Source of the DNA: Leucaena leucocephala
Taxonomy: Eukaryota > Streptophyta > Magnoliopsida > Fabales > Fabaceae
Direction: 5' to 3'
NCBI GenBank assembly: GCA_037074615.1
Contig: CM073524.1
Location: 23,017,406-23,081,405, forward strand
DNA: 64,000 nt
Shown here: positions 24,401 through 36,189 of the stretch, piece after piece
Layout: each line of letters opens with the position of its first letter
Position numbering within the stretch: the stretch's first letter is position 1
Notes under the pieces: generated by a model
The model's input: the letters and a program-made list of their open reading frames with translations, nothing else
Told to the model about the DNA's origin: nothing
Database searches by the model: none
Translations under genes and position numbers: made by a program

Positions 24401-24992
24401 GTCGCAACATAAAGAACAGATACGAAAGAAATTAATATGAATAGCTATTTTTAAATAAAATTACCAACCAGATATGCGATTCCCATCTTCCAGTCCTCCT
24501 GTAAAACGTGACCCCTCGGTACTGCGAGCTCCGAGACCTTGGACCCCTTCTGTTTTTCTTCACTTGCTGTTGAGGTTGCTGCTGAACCTGGACCATCTTC
24601 ATCTCTCCGTTACCACCCTGATGATCAAAGGAAAGACTCATCCAGCTCTTTATCGATGGAAGGGCAGACAAAGACTGACCCTGCCAATTCGCAGACTCAC
24701 CGTCCACTCCTTTAGTTTCACTAAACAGAAGTAGCTCCTTGGTTGCGACTTCTTTCGCGCTATCTTCCTTAAGGATATCGAAATTAAAGGTGAAGGAGTC
24801 TCCACCGCGTGTAGAGCAGGAGTCCTCATCTCCTCCATTGCTGGACCCGTCAGCACAGAAATTAGAGGAATTGGAAGTCCCAGATTTCGCCATTTGATTC
24901 CCGGAGGCTTCCGTTAGCTCGTCGGAGAACCTGATGGATTCATCATTATAAGAGGTATCAGTCGAATCGGCATTCAGGTTAAGATCGAACAT
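21426..24992 (-). CDS. RAP2-7: euAP2 repressor, TOE1/RAP2.7 type, ten exons
   Basis: This nuclear AP2-family repressor controls flowering time and phase change. Exons on the minus strand: 24469-24992, 24174-24199, 24043-24073, 23829-23916, 23598-23743, 23320-23364, 23102-23205, 22875-22996, 22465-22548, 21426-21710. Every phase agrees, giving 1455 nt and 484 aa. The start MFDLNLNADS carries an N-terminal DLNLN motif like TOE1. KKNRRGPRSRSSQ precedes AP2 domain R1 (from about residue 158); R2 starts at about residue 250. The LDLNL EAR repression motif is at 327-331, and the miR172-coded AASSGF segment at 428-433. The 26-nt and 31-nt micro-exons match the usual AP2 exon pattern. The DEDSCSTR and GWQ features favour TOE1/RAP2.7 over AP2 itself. 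It looks intact. Confidence 0.95.
21581..21601 (-). promoter_or_regulatory. miR172 target site in the last exon
   Basis: The plus strand reads AGAATCCTGATGATGCTGCA here. That is the miR172 sequence itself except for a U-to-C position, which gives a G:U pair on the mRNA. In frame it encodes the conserved Ala-Ala-Ser-Ser-Gly-Phe. This is the known control point of euAP2 genes: miR172 causes cleavage and translational repression. Confidence 0.95.
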
Positions 24993-25480
24993 GGCGCTTG
25001 ATCTTCGAGTGGAATCTGATTGTCGTTTTCTCCGTTGTATTTCTGCAATTTAATGTTATCTACGTAGTCAACTATATTCTACTCAACATCACCAATATTT
25101 TTCTTCTAGCAGATGAATTCGACTGAAAAAATCGATCCGATCGAAAGTACATCCACAGGTAATGTAAGCAAAAAGCCGAAGAGCTACGAAGAACGAAGAT
25201 TCTTACGCAGAGCAAAAGAGCAGCGAAACGGAATCAAAAGCTCCTCCACTAACTCCAAATACGCCGTAATAAGTTGGAGCAGTCGGAAACTGCTCAGAGA
25301 AAAAGGCGCGGGCGGGAAGCTATCCAAGTCGCATTGGTCATATCATCGGCGGTAAAATGAAGGTCGGAGAGAAAGCACGGCCGACTACGGGATTCCAACG
25401 GCACATCGAGAGAAAGAGGGATGGGACGTGCGAAGGAACATATGAGACCCCATTTTAAGTGAGGTTGGAATATATAAACA
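24993..25480 (-). promoter_or_regulatory. 5'UTR, leader intron and core promoter of the AP2-like gene
   Basis: An acceptor (aaattgcag) on the minus strand ends at 25043, about 50 bases upstream of the ATG. A plausible donor (gtaagaatc) lies at 25206, giving a leader intron of about 164 bp. A TATATATT-type box on the minus strand lies near 25470-25480, giving a transcription start near 25440. The plus-strand frame at 25113-25355 overlaps this leader and looks like a shadow. Confidence 0.5.
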
Positions 25481-26781
25481 TTATCTCCCTGATGGAGAGA
25501 ACCGGTTGGTTGGGTGACCGGTCGTTGATATTGTGAAGCAGATTTTTGTTAATCAAAGTCTTGGTTTCATGGACGGAAACAGCCATCACCACTAAACTTT
25601 TCTGTGTAAGTCTGTTCTGTAAATCTGTGTTACAGTGTTTAACTCGATGATATTTGAGAGAGTGATGGTTTGCTTTTCGTTTTACGTATACGTTAACATT
25701 ATTGATTAGTGATGGATTAAACAAATGAGATTTAGTTAATTGAACGAGGAAAGGAAGTTAGTCTGAAGTATTAGTTAATTAATACTAACTGTATTAGTTA
25801 ATAGGAGCAATGTGAGGGAACTGAACAGGCGATATCGTGACACGTCGTGAAGTGACAGCTGGGGAGCACTTGCTGCTTCTCTCTGGAGGATTATTTTGTT
25901 TTTGTTTTTCGATAAAAAATAAAAAAAATACGATGTTCCGTTTTAGGAAAAAACAAGAAAGGGAGGGAGAAAACGCCCTGCCGGGGGCGGAGTCCAGAAT
26001 AAGTAGAACTCCCAAAGAGTCCTTCTCCTCCGTCCCCGTTAACTCATTTCCCCGACACGAGTAACTCGTGCTTATTCTTTCTTGCCCCCAGCACTCTTCT
26101 GTTTGGAATTAGTTATCCTCATGGCTCCACTCCTTTTTCCATAACCAATCCACGCCCTTCCGTTACAATTACAATTAAGCCCTTTTATTACAATTACAAT
26201 TACGCCCTCTCCCTCTTGAAAATTTATTTCCCCGCTAGTCATCACTTACCCTGATTTCGCGACATCCGTCTGCATTGGAATATTTCAGTGAATAGCCACT
26301 CCAACCAATAATATTATCCCCCAATTATAAATATAAAAGTTAATCAAAAATTTTATTTTAATTTTAAATATAAAATTTTAATTTATTTTATTTTTTAATT
26401 TTATACCTTTTTTAAAATCTCCTTATTAATTATACATATTAAAAGGATAATTATAATATATATGATTATAAATGGTATTATAAAAAATTCAATATATATT
26501 TATTACAAATAATTAATTTAATTAATTTTTTAATATATATATAAATTAATTATCTAATTCCTATATCAAAAACTGAAAAAATCATAATAAGTAGCATCTT
26601 AACCTATTTTTGTTTTGTTTTTCTTAGCCAATATCCTATCCTATTTTTCATGCACACGTAAATACCATCTTCTCTAATATGCATTAGATAATAAAATATA
26701 CATGGTAATAAGGTAATAGAATTATTTCGATAGTTTTAATTCGGTAAGACTTAATCTCTATAATTTTAATTTAATTAAAAA
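25481..26781. other. AP2-like upstream region and intergenic DNA
   Basis: The first part is likely distal promoter. About 26140-26215 has repeated TTACAATTACAATTA words. The remainder is AT-rich. No gene recognised. Confidence 0.4.
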
Positions 26782-27299
26782 TAGGGGTGCTCAAGGGACG
26801 GGTCGGGACCGGGATAACCCCGTCCCGTGTCCCATCCCGAATTTGTCCTAGTCCGAATGGAACCGGGACGGGACGGGAATTCCCGATTTATTTTTTATTT
26901 TTTAAAATATTATAATAAAATTATCTCAATAAATTATTTCATATAAAATGCCATAGCAACTTCCTCTAAATACCAACATTCTTTCCTAATAGAAAATAAT
27001 AACTTACCCATATAAGAAAAAAAATAATAGTAAGAAAGAATAAAAATATCAATATAAAAATATCTGTATAAGAATAAAAATATCTATATAAGAGTGAGAA
27101 AGATAGGATAATGTAATATTTAAAAAAAAAATACTTCGGAACAGGACGGGATTCCCGAGGGATGGGCCGAGACCCGTCCCGTCCCGGACCTCCTTTTGTC
27201 CCGTCCCGGTAGTGTCCCGGACCTGTCCCTTTCGGGACGGGACGGACCCGTCCCGAAATCATCGGGACACCCCAGAATTGGACAAAATGGACACCCCTA
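26782..27299 (+). mobile_element. Non-autonomous hAT element with GGGACGGG arms (H2)
   Basis: The ends TAGGGGTGCTCAAGGGACGG and AAAATGGACACCCCTA are inverted. Flanks ATTAAAAA (26774-26781) and ATTAAAAG (27300-27307) are an 8-bp target duplication with one mismatch. Both arms consist of repeated GGGAC / CGGGAC words and their complements, around a short AT-rich centre, so each arm can fold on itself and on the other. The GC-rich minus-strand frame across it is a shadow. H3 (57166-57741) is a close relative. Confidence 0.85.
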
Positions 27300-27307
27300 A
27301 TTAAAAG

Positions 27308-28097
27308 TTAGTTCCTATAAAGTGTATTTTATTTTTTTTATGTTAATGCTATTAGTCTTATTAATAAAAAATTTTAATTCAACAAATTTAAATAATAATT
27401 TTATAATTAAATGCTAATAAAATATGCTTAAAATTTAATCCTTTAATATAATATTTTTATATTTTAAAAAATGAGTTCGTTGATATTGAAAGCTTAGATG
27501 ATATGCATGCATCTTCATTACCTTTTGTTTTAACTATTTTTCAATTTATCAACTTTTAAATTAACAAAAAATTAATATCTCAGTATTTCATGCATATTAA
27601 TTCTTATATTTTAAAAATAAATTATAAGGATCGGAGTTATTTCTTGGATACTAAAGACCAATTATGTAAATAAATAAAGTTATAAGAATTAAGTTATACC
27701 AAAATAAAGTTTAAGGATTAAATTTTAAGTTTAAACCGAACCGAAATAATATAAACTGAATTAAAACTATAGGAATTAAATGATTACTTTTTTCATAGAA
27801 ATTTAACTAAAATGTGGAAGGAACTTTATTTGGAAAGTTGGTGAGAGCTATAATTTTCAAATGAGTTTGCAAGCACAACAAAAATCTAATACTCAATTAC
27901 TAGCAGTAATTTATAGTGGAGTGAGGGGGTGTTGTAAACATGTAATAGTCATCCCAAGTCCCAGCATAAAAATTGGTTAAAACGAAGAAGAGGGATCATT
28001 CAGTTCAGTGAATGTGTCTAGTTTGAAAAATAATAGTTACCCAAACAAAAAGAATGTAAAGTTGAAACTTAAAAGGAGATAAGAGGGGTGGGGCTAA
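27308..28097. other. AT-rich intergenic DNA
   Basis: No gene or defined repeat was seen in this stretch. Confidence 0.4.
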
Positions 28098-28290
28098 TAA
28101 GAGTTAGTATATATGATAAAGAGTTCATATCTTATAATGATGGGATTAAATTCTCGTTGTTATTGTGAAATCTTATTTGATAAGTGATTTCATAATTTTT
28201 TTATAAATATCTCTAAATTTTAAGGTTATACCTTAAATTAATAGGGATTGGTGTGAAAATTTATTTAAATTTTTTTGTGAAAAAAAAATA
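28098..28290 (+). repeat. Possible second SINE-like repeat
   Basis: It shares an ordered set of blocks (GAGTTAGTATATATGATAAAGA, TCATATCTTATAA, GTTATTGTGA, ATTTTTTTATAAA, then an A-rich tail) with 33625-33830 and 53815-54020. Length and A-rich tail fit a SINE, but the pol III boxes are too degenerate to be sure. Confidence 0.4.
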
Positions 28291-28892
28291 TATGAGGAGT
28301 GGGGGAGACAAAGACCCAAGAGAGAGGCATATAATTTGTATTAAGTTGGAGAATATGGCATAGAGGAAGAGGTAGGTGTCCGTATAGAATGGGTAAGCAA
28401 GCGCCGCCCACCAAACATAGGCTTTGTTAGTTCATACTGCTCTCAGCCAACCAACCCCTCCCTGTACGCTACTAACATTGTAGCCTCACTATTTACTTCC
28501 CTCTTCCCTCCTCTACTTCATCTCACCCCACTTTTTACTTGTTTCCTATGTACCACTTTTGCATTCTTGCTTCTTTCATTTCGTTTTGTTAAATATGGTT
28601 GGTATATTCTTATTAGAGTTACCTATTTAAAATAATATTAAATATTAAATATAAATACCTAATTTTGTGAGAATTTAAATATTTATTTATTATATTTTGA
28701 GAGACTAAATTTTTATATTAGATTTAACCTGTTAATTTATTTCTTTCATTTTAATTTTTTTGGCTTTTCATGAGATAGGTCCGGCTTAACAACATGCAAT
28801 CATTTTGTAAGTGTTTCTCTTGGTGTAACTAATCAAATGTTCCGGACTTCCCTTGAGCCAATGTAACCAAGAAATTTTAGTTCTGCAGATGT

Positions 28893-29033
28893 AATGGTAT
28901 TTAGCTAGAGCCTTCGATGATGTGGTTGACCAGAAGAGATCTATGAAGCAATCTCTAGGGGGACCCACAAGTCGATATTTAAGTAGGGGAAACATGACCC
29001 ATTTTTAAGGTTAGCAAAAAAGGAGTAAAAAGA
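28893..29033 (+). repeat. Direct repeat, left copy (about 140 bp)
   Basis: Runs from GTATTTAGCTAGAGCCTTCG to AGTAAAAAGAAATACT. It matches 29643-29783 with few differences. Between the two lies AT-rich DNA, part of which (29340-29510) resembles the interior of hAT element H4. Confidence 0.85.
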
Positions 29034-29279
29034 AATACTAAGTAATCAAATATGTAAGTTGTGTATTTTAATATGATAATTATACTTAGAATAGAGAATA
29101 TAATAGTTACTGATAATTAAATAGTCATTTTAAAAATATAAGTAGTTAAGTACGTAAGTTACATATTTTAATATTTATAACTATATTTTTTTTTTTAATT
29201 TTATTAATCATAATATGATTATATTACAAATTATAATTATTTATTTTATTTTTTTTAAATACTTCATTATTGTCAAAAT

Positions 29280-29640
29280 TGATGTAAAGTTATAATTATA
29301 AACTATTTAGACTTCAAGGCTTTTTTTATATACAATAAATTTTAAGACTTTAATTATTATCTTTTTGTTATCTTATTTTTTATGAATTATAAATATTATT
29401 TAACTCTTGAAGACATATGAATATGATATTATTTTAGAAGTTTATAATTGTATATTTTTTCATAATATGAGCATAGCATTATAATTTGGTCATACCTAGT
29501 CTACCTATGTTTAGCTCAAAAAAATTAAAATTTTTATTAGATAAGACTAAATATCAAAATGTAAAATATAGTTTATACTTTTTTTCCGATATGATACTAG
29601 ATAGGAGATTACTCTGTTTAGCTTTGACCATAAACACCTC
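29280..29640 (+). mobile_element. Degenerate relative of hAT element H4
   Basis: Blocks ATTATCTTTTTGTTATCTTA, TATTATTTAAC, GAAGACATATGAATATG and a CTAGTCTACCTATG-like stretch occur in the same order inside H4 (about 62520-62690). The ends have decayed past recognition. Confidence 0.5.
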
Positions 29641-29642
29641 TA

Positions 29643-29783
29643 GTATTTAGCTCGAGCCTTCGATGATGTGGTTGACCAGCAGATATCTATGAAGCAACCT
29701 CTAGGGGTCCCACAAGTCGATATTTAAGTGGGGGAAACATGACCCATTTTTAAGGCTAGCAAAAAAGGAGTAAAAAGAAATAC
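29643..29783 (+). repeat. Direct repeat, right copy (about 140 bp)
   Basis: Second copy of the 28893-29033 sequence, same orientation, about 750 bp downstream. Non-coding. Confidence 0.85.
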
Positions 29784-30240
29784 GACCAAATGGAAAATAT
29801 CAAGTACAGTGAGATTGAAAAAGACGTAAAAGGGTAATTAATTGAGGGGGAGGGGCAAGGGAGGAATACGAAGAATATGAAAAAAGTAATAAGGAGGTGG
29901 GACGTCCAATCAAAGAAGCAAATAATGAACTCTGGGAGATTGGCATGTTTCTTGGAGCATGCCATCTTTTTGGAAGATTGGTATAAATATTTTTTATTCA
30001 AAATTGTGAGAGGTTAAAAGTAGATATTTTTTTATAAATAAAATATGTATTTTTGACGAAATTTGTTAGTATAACTCAAAGGCTCATAGTTATTGTTAAT
30101 CATATTTTAAATAATTCTAATATTTATATATTATTTTTATAGAGTTTTTCTTTTAATAAATATATTGTATAGTTTAAATTATTTATTCAATTTTTAGTGA
30201 TCTAATTTATTTTTATAATTATAATATTTTTTTATTATTT
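29784..30240. other. AT-rich intergenic DNA before the duplication
   Basis: No gene seen. Homology between the two large duplicated copies starts at its right end, at the AAGTTAATG shared by both junctions. Confidence 0.4.
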
Positions 30241-30319
30241 TAAGTTAATGCATCTAATAAACCTAGAGGTACAGTCTGCTTTCTAAAAAAACAAAATAAT
30301 GATAGAAAAGCGGAGGGGG

Positions 30320-30415
30320 ATGGTCCCCACGTGGTTCGTGAAGGTTCTGCCAGCAAGGATAGAATAAGGATAAAATAGCTCCAAAAGGGCAAATAAGACA
30401 CCTACACGTGGCAGG
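30320..30415. promoter_or_regulatory. Pair of CACGTG boxes
   Basis: CCCCACGTGG (about 30326) and ACACGTGGC (about 30404) are G-box/ABRE-type cores some 75 bases apart, kept in the second duplicated copy (about 50000 and 50078). No gene start was identified next to them, so a regulatory role is inference. Confidence 0.35.
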
Positions 30416-30562
30416 GAAAAACATAGGTGGGAATAAAAATAAGGCAAGGAACAAGAATTGTGCTTTTGTGAGTCGCACAATTATTACGAGGTGCTCTCAT
30501 AAAGGGTAATCATGGGTTCCTCAAAAACCCTTTCTGTTAAACTTCATTTTCCAAATTGGGCA

Positions 30563-30592
30563 ACCCTTCCCCTTCCCCTTCCCCTTCCCCTA
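30563..30592 (+). repeat. CCCCTT microsatellite
   Basis: Four or so CCCCTT units here, fewer in the matching place of copy 2 (about 50239-50255): a repeat-length change since the duplication. Confidence 0.7.
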
Positions 30593-32001
30593 TTCACTGT
30601 TCCACCCAACCCCACCGTTCTGATTTGATGTCTCCTCTCTCCCTCAACGTCACCAGCCAAATCCTGCACACTTCTTTTCCCATATTATAAGATATGAAAA
30701 TTTTAGTGCCCAGCTACTATTGCAAAATTGCCCTTCAACATGCCGAGGCATTAAAGTATCTAAATTCAAGAGGCACACATATTCTTTAAGAATAATCTCA
30801 TATTATAAATTACAGTAAAAAAACAGAGAAAAAAAAATGCATGATTAGTATAGCGTTAAGAGATTCTACAGCAGTTAGACGAAAAAACCGATGTTTGAGA
30901 TATTAGAACTTTTAGTTTATTTTATTGGTCTTAAAAGGACGTAGAATAAGAATTATGGATGTGTTTGTTTACAAAATGATTCTTCATGTATAATTAAATT
31001 AAGGATAGAAATAATGGCTTTTGTAAGAATTGGAATTTAAAGCATGAATGTTATGCTATGCTCCAATAAGAATAGTTGACTAATCTTTAATAGGTTAATA
31101 GAGAAGATAATTTTAAAACTGATATGCTAGTCAAACATATTTTACTGATACTTTTTAATTTTTATTTAGTTCTTTTGGATAATTTTCGTTTATTCTTTCT
31201 TAATTTTACTGTTGTTTGTTATAGTTTTCATTTTTATAAGAAAAATATAGTGGCAAGACAAATGAGCTTTTCCCAAACAAGTTTTTTAGTCCTTTTTTTT
31301 TTACATTTGAACATTATGAAAAATTGACTTTTTATTATATTATTTAAATAAGTTCAAGTTAAATTATTATTTTTTAAATTATCTAAATATAAATCACATC
31401 ATACTTACATACTTTTATTCTAATATTAATTTATAAAAATTAGTCACTTTTATAAATATTATCCAAACACATCTTAAAGGTCTATTTAGTATGAGGGAAA
31501 TAGAAGGGAGAGGAGGAGAAATTTTAATGAATTCTATTAGAAACAAAACAATTAAAAAAATAAGATGAAAAATATTTTCAATTAATACTTATTTTTTATC
31601 TAACATATTCTTTTTATTAAAATTTTATAACTTCTTTTTTTTTTTTAAGTCAATGGAACTGATTAAAATTTTTCCACTTCTCCCCCATTTATGGACCGTA
31701 AGTTGGCATGAATGTTAAAAGTCTTCTTCACTTAATTAAGTGGCCGAGAATTGAAATAACAACTCTTATATATATATATATGAAAAATTTAGTTGGAATA
31801 AGTCTACTATTTTCCCTCAAATCTACACTCATAAGTTAAATGCAGATTTTAACTTATGATTTGTGAAGGACCCAATAATGTTGTAGGTTCCTTGATGGCT
31901 TCGTTCATGATTTGTGAGGAACCCAATACTGTTACAGGTTCCTTGTCACTGGCGTCTTCAAACTTTGTTGATGCCCGTGGAGATTGAAGAACGGCAACAC
32001 G
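30593..32001. other. Non-coding part of copy 1
   Basis: No gene recognised. It preserves, near 31670, the empty site of MITE C found in copy 2. Confidence 0.5.
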
Positions 32002-32190
32002 ACTAACGGGGTTGATCCGAGTAGTAAGTGGTTCGGTATCGTTTAAGCGAGGTCTCAAATTCGAGCCTTGGCGTACGCAGAAAATTCCCGTTGGGAGAAT
32101 CACCCACCATAGTCAGGTGCGCGACGCGGGTCGGATCCGGATGTAGTCGGGGTAAAACTCTAGTAAACTAAGTGGATAAAAAAAAAAAAC
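32002..32190 (+). mobile_element. tRNA-derived SINE, copy-1-specific
   Basis: Box A-like GATCCGAGTAGTAAGTGG, box B-like AATTCGAGCC, the family's GACGCGGGTCGGATCCGG and a terminal poly-A. The flanks CGGCAACACG (31992-32001) and CGGCAAGACG (32191-32200) are a 10-bp target duplication. Copy 2 (near 51970) has the empty site. Confidence 0.9.
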
Positions 32191-32200
32191 CGGCAAGACG

Positions 32201-33284
32201 GTGGACCACGATGGGGAGGGATGAGGAATTAGGGATTTTTTTTAAATTTTTTTAATAGAAGGGTATTACAGTCTTTCTATAAAAATAAATAAGTATAGAA
32301 ACATATGTGGCCCTTGAAGTCTCCCATAACTGTAGAATATTTATGATATCAATTGATTTGAAAATTACATAATGATTGTTTGCAATTTATATTGCTTGTG
32401 ACAATATTATGAAGTACTACCTAATAAATCATCCGAAGAAAAATGTAAAAATATTTAGTGTAGGTTTAGATTACATATTAAAAAATTAATACGTGTAATT
32501 AATAAATTATTGATTGAAATAGTAAGTAAATTTATCATCATAAAAAAATATAATTATAAATTTAAAAAAATATATTTATTAAAAAATATTTTTTTTTAAA
32601 TTTAAAACTTTAAAAAAAATACTTTGACTAAATAAAAAAACATTAACATGTGTATTAGTGCCCTAATTAATTTTGTGGCCTAATTTTTGTGTAGACTAGT
32701 CCACGTCACACTCTAACTCCGTCCTTCCCCTAGCTTAGGTTATTCTTCCATTTTCATAATTAATCCTCTAAAAATTGGGATTTGGTTTAAATGAAGGGGC
32801 GCAAATCTGTTCAGAACTAAACTCATTATGTACATGAAATTAATTAAATTAAATGTTCCAAAAAAACAATGCAAGCTATTTGTTATTAAAAAAAATGATG
32901 GAATTGGGTATGGATTTGCTTTTGAAGGACGGGAAAGCGTACGAGGTTTAAGGATAGGGAGACGTGGACGCTGCTTCTCCATTCGTGTTAAAAGCGTCTT
33001 ATCCGCTCGTTTTGTCAAATCCCTCCCATTTTACTTATTTTTTAATTCTCATTATTACTATTATTTTATTCCCCCTTTTGTCCCCACCTCTTATTCTCAC
33101 TTCCTCACTACAATTACTGACAGACATCTAGAATCTAGTCCCCTCCACTTACCTATATGCCCTTGCACCCTCCCTCTCCCTCGTCAAAATGTTTAATTTA
33201 ATTTTCTTTTTCTCAAAGCCAACAAAATAGGAAAGGGCCGAGGCCCAAGGATGTGTATCATCGCGATTCTTGAGGAACAGAAAT
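32201..33284. other. Non-coding part of copy 1
   Basis: No gene recognised. Open frames on both strands around 32740-33196 are kept only roughly in copy 2 (52512-52974) and change length there, which argues against coding. Confidence 0.45.
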
Positions 33285-33293
33285 ATAGTATTA

Positions 33294-33484
33294 AGCATCG
33301 ATATTACTCTGAATAGTAAACGGTTTAGTATTGTTTAAATAGAGTCTTAAGTTTGAGTTTTGATATATATAAAAAATTTTAGTTAGAAGACTCACCTACC
33401 ATAACTAAGTACGCGATGCGGGTCGGATCCGAATATAATCTGGGTAAAGTTTCGGTGAATTAGGTGGGCAACCTAAAAAAAAAA
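33294..33484 (+). mobile_element. Older SINE of the same family
   Basis: More diverged than the 32002 copy but with the same order of blocks, ending in an A-run. Flanks ATAGTATTA (33285-33293 and 33485-33493) are a perfect 9-bp duplication. Its counterpart in copy 2 is the third SINE of the cluster, 53491-53680. Confidence 0.8.
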
Positions 33485-33489
33485 ATAGT

Positions 33490-33830
33490 ATTAGAGTTGA
33501 ATTTTCGCTGTTATTTTTATAAATACTCTTAAAGTTATAGAATTATACTCTAACTTTAATAGGAGACTAATACTGAACTTATTTAAATTTTTGTATACTA
33601 AAAAAAATAATTACACTCAAAACTAATGAGAGTTAATACAGATAGTAAAGAACTGACTCATATCTTATAAAAATATGAGTTTAATTTTTATTGCTGTTAT
33701 GAGGGTTTATTTAATAGACGATCTTATAATTTTTTTATAAACGTTCTCTAAATTTAAAGACTGTGCTTTAATTTTAGTAAAAGAATTCGTACGAATTCAC
33801 TAACACTTGTTTTTTTGTATAAAAAAAATC
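33490..33830 (+). repeat. Two SINE-like repeats of the 28098 family
   Basis: Two related units in tandem, the first partial (33490-33610) and the second fuller (33625-33830), each ending in an A-rich tract. Present in the same place in copy 2 (53690-54020), so older than the duplication. Confidence 0.4.
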
Positions 33831-35200
33831 ACTCCAAAAGAGGCCACAAGTAACGAATTGTTTACTAATTAAAGAAAAGTATCCGTATTTATTCATATGA
33901 AGAAAACCCGTAATATATTAATATATTATATAGTGTTAAAACTGAAAAAGATGGATCACGCCAACCGAAAAAGATGCCACTTGCAAATAAACTAAAGAGG
34001 GTACGATGAGCGACGTTGTTTAGTCCTCCGGATATCTAATTAATTAAGGAACATAATGTTTCGGGGAGATTAAGATGCTTAATTTATTACAAATAGGCGG
34101 AGAGCCGCAGAAAATTACTCGAACAGAAACACACCAGAATTAATTATAGAACCGAGATTGGGGTGTACATGCATGTGCTTCAAAGGTTTAACAAGATTCT
34201 CGAACTTCGGATTCAGATTAAGGTTCAGAAAATCATTTTTATTCTGTTCAAATCCGGCTGTTTTGCGTGGTCAATGATTCGCCATTTATTTATTTAACAA
34301 CTATAACTAGCAGCTCTTAAAGACATACGAGACATAAATATAGAATTGGTTTACTAGTATAAAATTTTATTAGATTTTTTTAGATCTCAAATTCAAATTT
34401 TATAGAGACATATATATTAGGAAGAGTAATCATGAATTCTAAAATTAGACTAGTTGATTATTCTGATAATTGATAATATGATTTAAAAAAAATATCAAAT
34501 ATTTATTGATAGAATAAAAAAAGATACGGGACAAAACGGACCAGATTGTCCTAATTAAGGACATGGCATGATATATAAAACCTTAAAATGGGAATAGAAT
34601 CTTTTACTTCTGTCACAAGTACAAGGAATTGTGTAGCTCAAGTGCTCTGCTTTAGGCAAGGGCAAGCATGAGACACCACAAGTTATATGATTAAAAAGCT
34701 CTGTTTCTTTAGGAAAAGAGAGAAGCAATTAAAGAATATGGTATATAGAATCTGGATGGAGTGCGCTCTAAGCGAGGAAGATACAAATGAATTAGAAATG
34801 TAGTGGTTCGATACAATCGAGACTCACATGCCGTGACAATGTTACCAAGAATGTGTACTAAGGTTATGTGTATTTAGTCTTTATTTCGGATGGATTGAGG
34901 CAAACATAATTCATAGCTTTACCAAGTTTCCATGTGCGCCTGCAAATTGTGATCATCCATATCGCTTCAAAAACCAAAACATTTACTTGTACATACTGTT
35001 ATTCTGTCTAATCCTTCATATCCCACTTTTCTTGCTTTGTCTCCTTATAACCGCATTCTTGTCAGACTTTGAACTGTACCATTCACTAAATGTACATGTG
35101 GAAATTAAGATAATCGATATAATTGGGATTCATGTTATAGATACTACTAGTACTCAATGCCCAGAAATCCGCGGGCTAGGAAAAACGAGAAGGCAAGACA
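33831..35200. other. Non-coding, well-matched part of copy 1
   Basis: No gene recognised, yet 34560-35150 matches 54770-55330 more closely than surrounding DNA by eye. A TATA-like ATATATAAAACC lies at about 34570. Confidence 0.45.
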
Positions 35201-35204
35201 GTGG

Positions 35205-35299
35205 CACTCACACCCCTAAATTAATATTGAGATACGCGATGTGGGTAGGATCCAAATATAGTCAGGGTAAAATTCCGGTGAACCGAGTGGACAAAAAAA
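35205..35299 (+). mobile_element. 3' fragment of a SINE
   Basis: Retains the GATACGCGATGTGGGTAGGA, TCCGGTGAACCGAGTGG and A-tail part of the SINE family. The left half is unrecognisable. Shared with copy 2 (55400-55495). Confidence 0.65.
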
Positions 35300-35671
35300 A
35301 ATTGAGAAGTACCAAAAAAAATAAAGATTGAGTTGGGCCGTCCTAAACTTCTCACACTCCTAAGTTGAGATAGAATTGGGCCGCCTCAAAATTCTCCCGG
35401 GTCTCGGCCCACCATAGACTCCTTTTTGCCTTTCTTTCGTTATCATTTCTTTCCCTTGCTGGTAGGAGTGAAAATAGGTTAGGTCAAACTAAATTTTGAC
35501 TAAATAAATTTGAGCAGGTAATAGAAGTCTAAGACTTGAGTCTGTATGTAAGTCATTTTTATACTTACACCTGAGCCTGTAGGCCTGATAGGTTTGAGGC
35601 ATTTTTAAGGGACTCACCTATCATGCCTTGATAGCTATAACTAGATGGTAAACTTACTATAATTTTTGTTT

Positions 35672-36140
35672 GATATAAATGAGGGATAAACCCAAATTAC
35701 AAGAAATTTAATTATGGGGAAACAATTCCCATCCTCTTTCTAGACACTATTGCCTCTAAATTTGGGGGACAAGTTCCCAAAAAATATGTTCTAGATAATC
35801 CTTATTTTGCTAATGCATCCGTAACTTGATTAAGCTTTCTTGGCGTGTACTTAATGTGAATATCCTATTCACGTCTGAGGAATGACTGAATTTATAACAT
35901 CAAGAGACTATGTCCATGATTATTCTCCATAAACTGGATAGAGTTGACTATATTTTTTGCATCCGATTCTAGGATAATTTTCTTGAGACCTAACTCCCAT
36001 GCCAATGAAAGTCCCTTAAAGATAGCCCATTGCTCTGCCTCATTGATAGTACAAGGACCAATAGTATGGGTGAACCCCGCAATCCAATTCCCATCATAAT
36101 CCCTAATTACCCCTCCACATTCAGCCTTTACTTGTGTGCT
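35672..36140 (-). mobile_element. LINE (L1-type) 3' fragment with RNase H remains
   Basis: On the minus strand the frame reads as a plant RNase H (RVT_3-like) domain: a GGVIRDYDGNW start, an EAEQWAI motif, a LESDA stretch and an NQVTDALAK end. A stop and a frameshift break it. It is missing from copy 2, so it inserted in copy 1 after the duplication, or was lost from copy 2. Confidence 0.75.
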
Positions 36141-36189
36141 TGTAAATGTAAGATGCTAAAGTAATTTTACTAACATTTATTATAGAGTA

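Noticed and set aside
25113..25355. 80-codon plus-strand frame upstream of the AP2-like gene
   Set aside because: Lies over the minus-strand leader and promoter and shows no family motif.
26966..27262. 98-codon minus-strand frame rich in Pro, Gly and Arg
   Set aside because: Product of the GGGACGGG repeats of hAT element H2; low complexity.
30263..30480. Two overlapping minus-strand frames identical in both copies
   Set aside because: Identity follows from the duplication; no motif, and the frames overlap each other.
32740..33196. Frames on both strands seen again in copy 2
   Set aside because: Their lengths and sequence shift between copies as expected for non-coding DNA.
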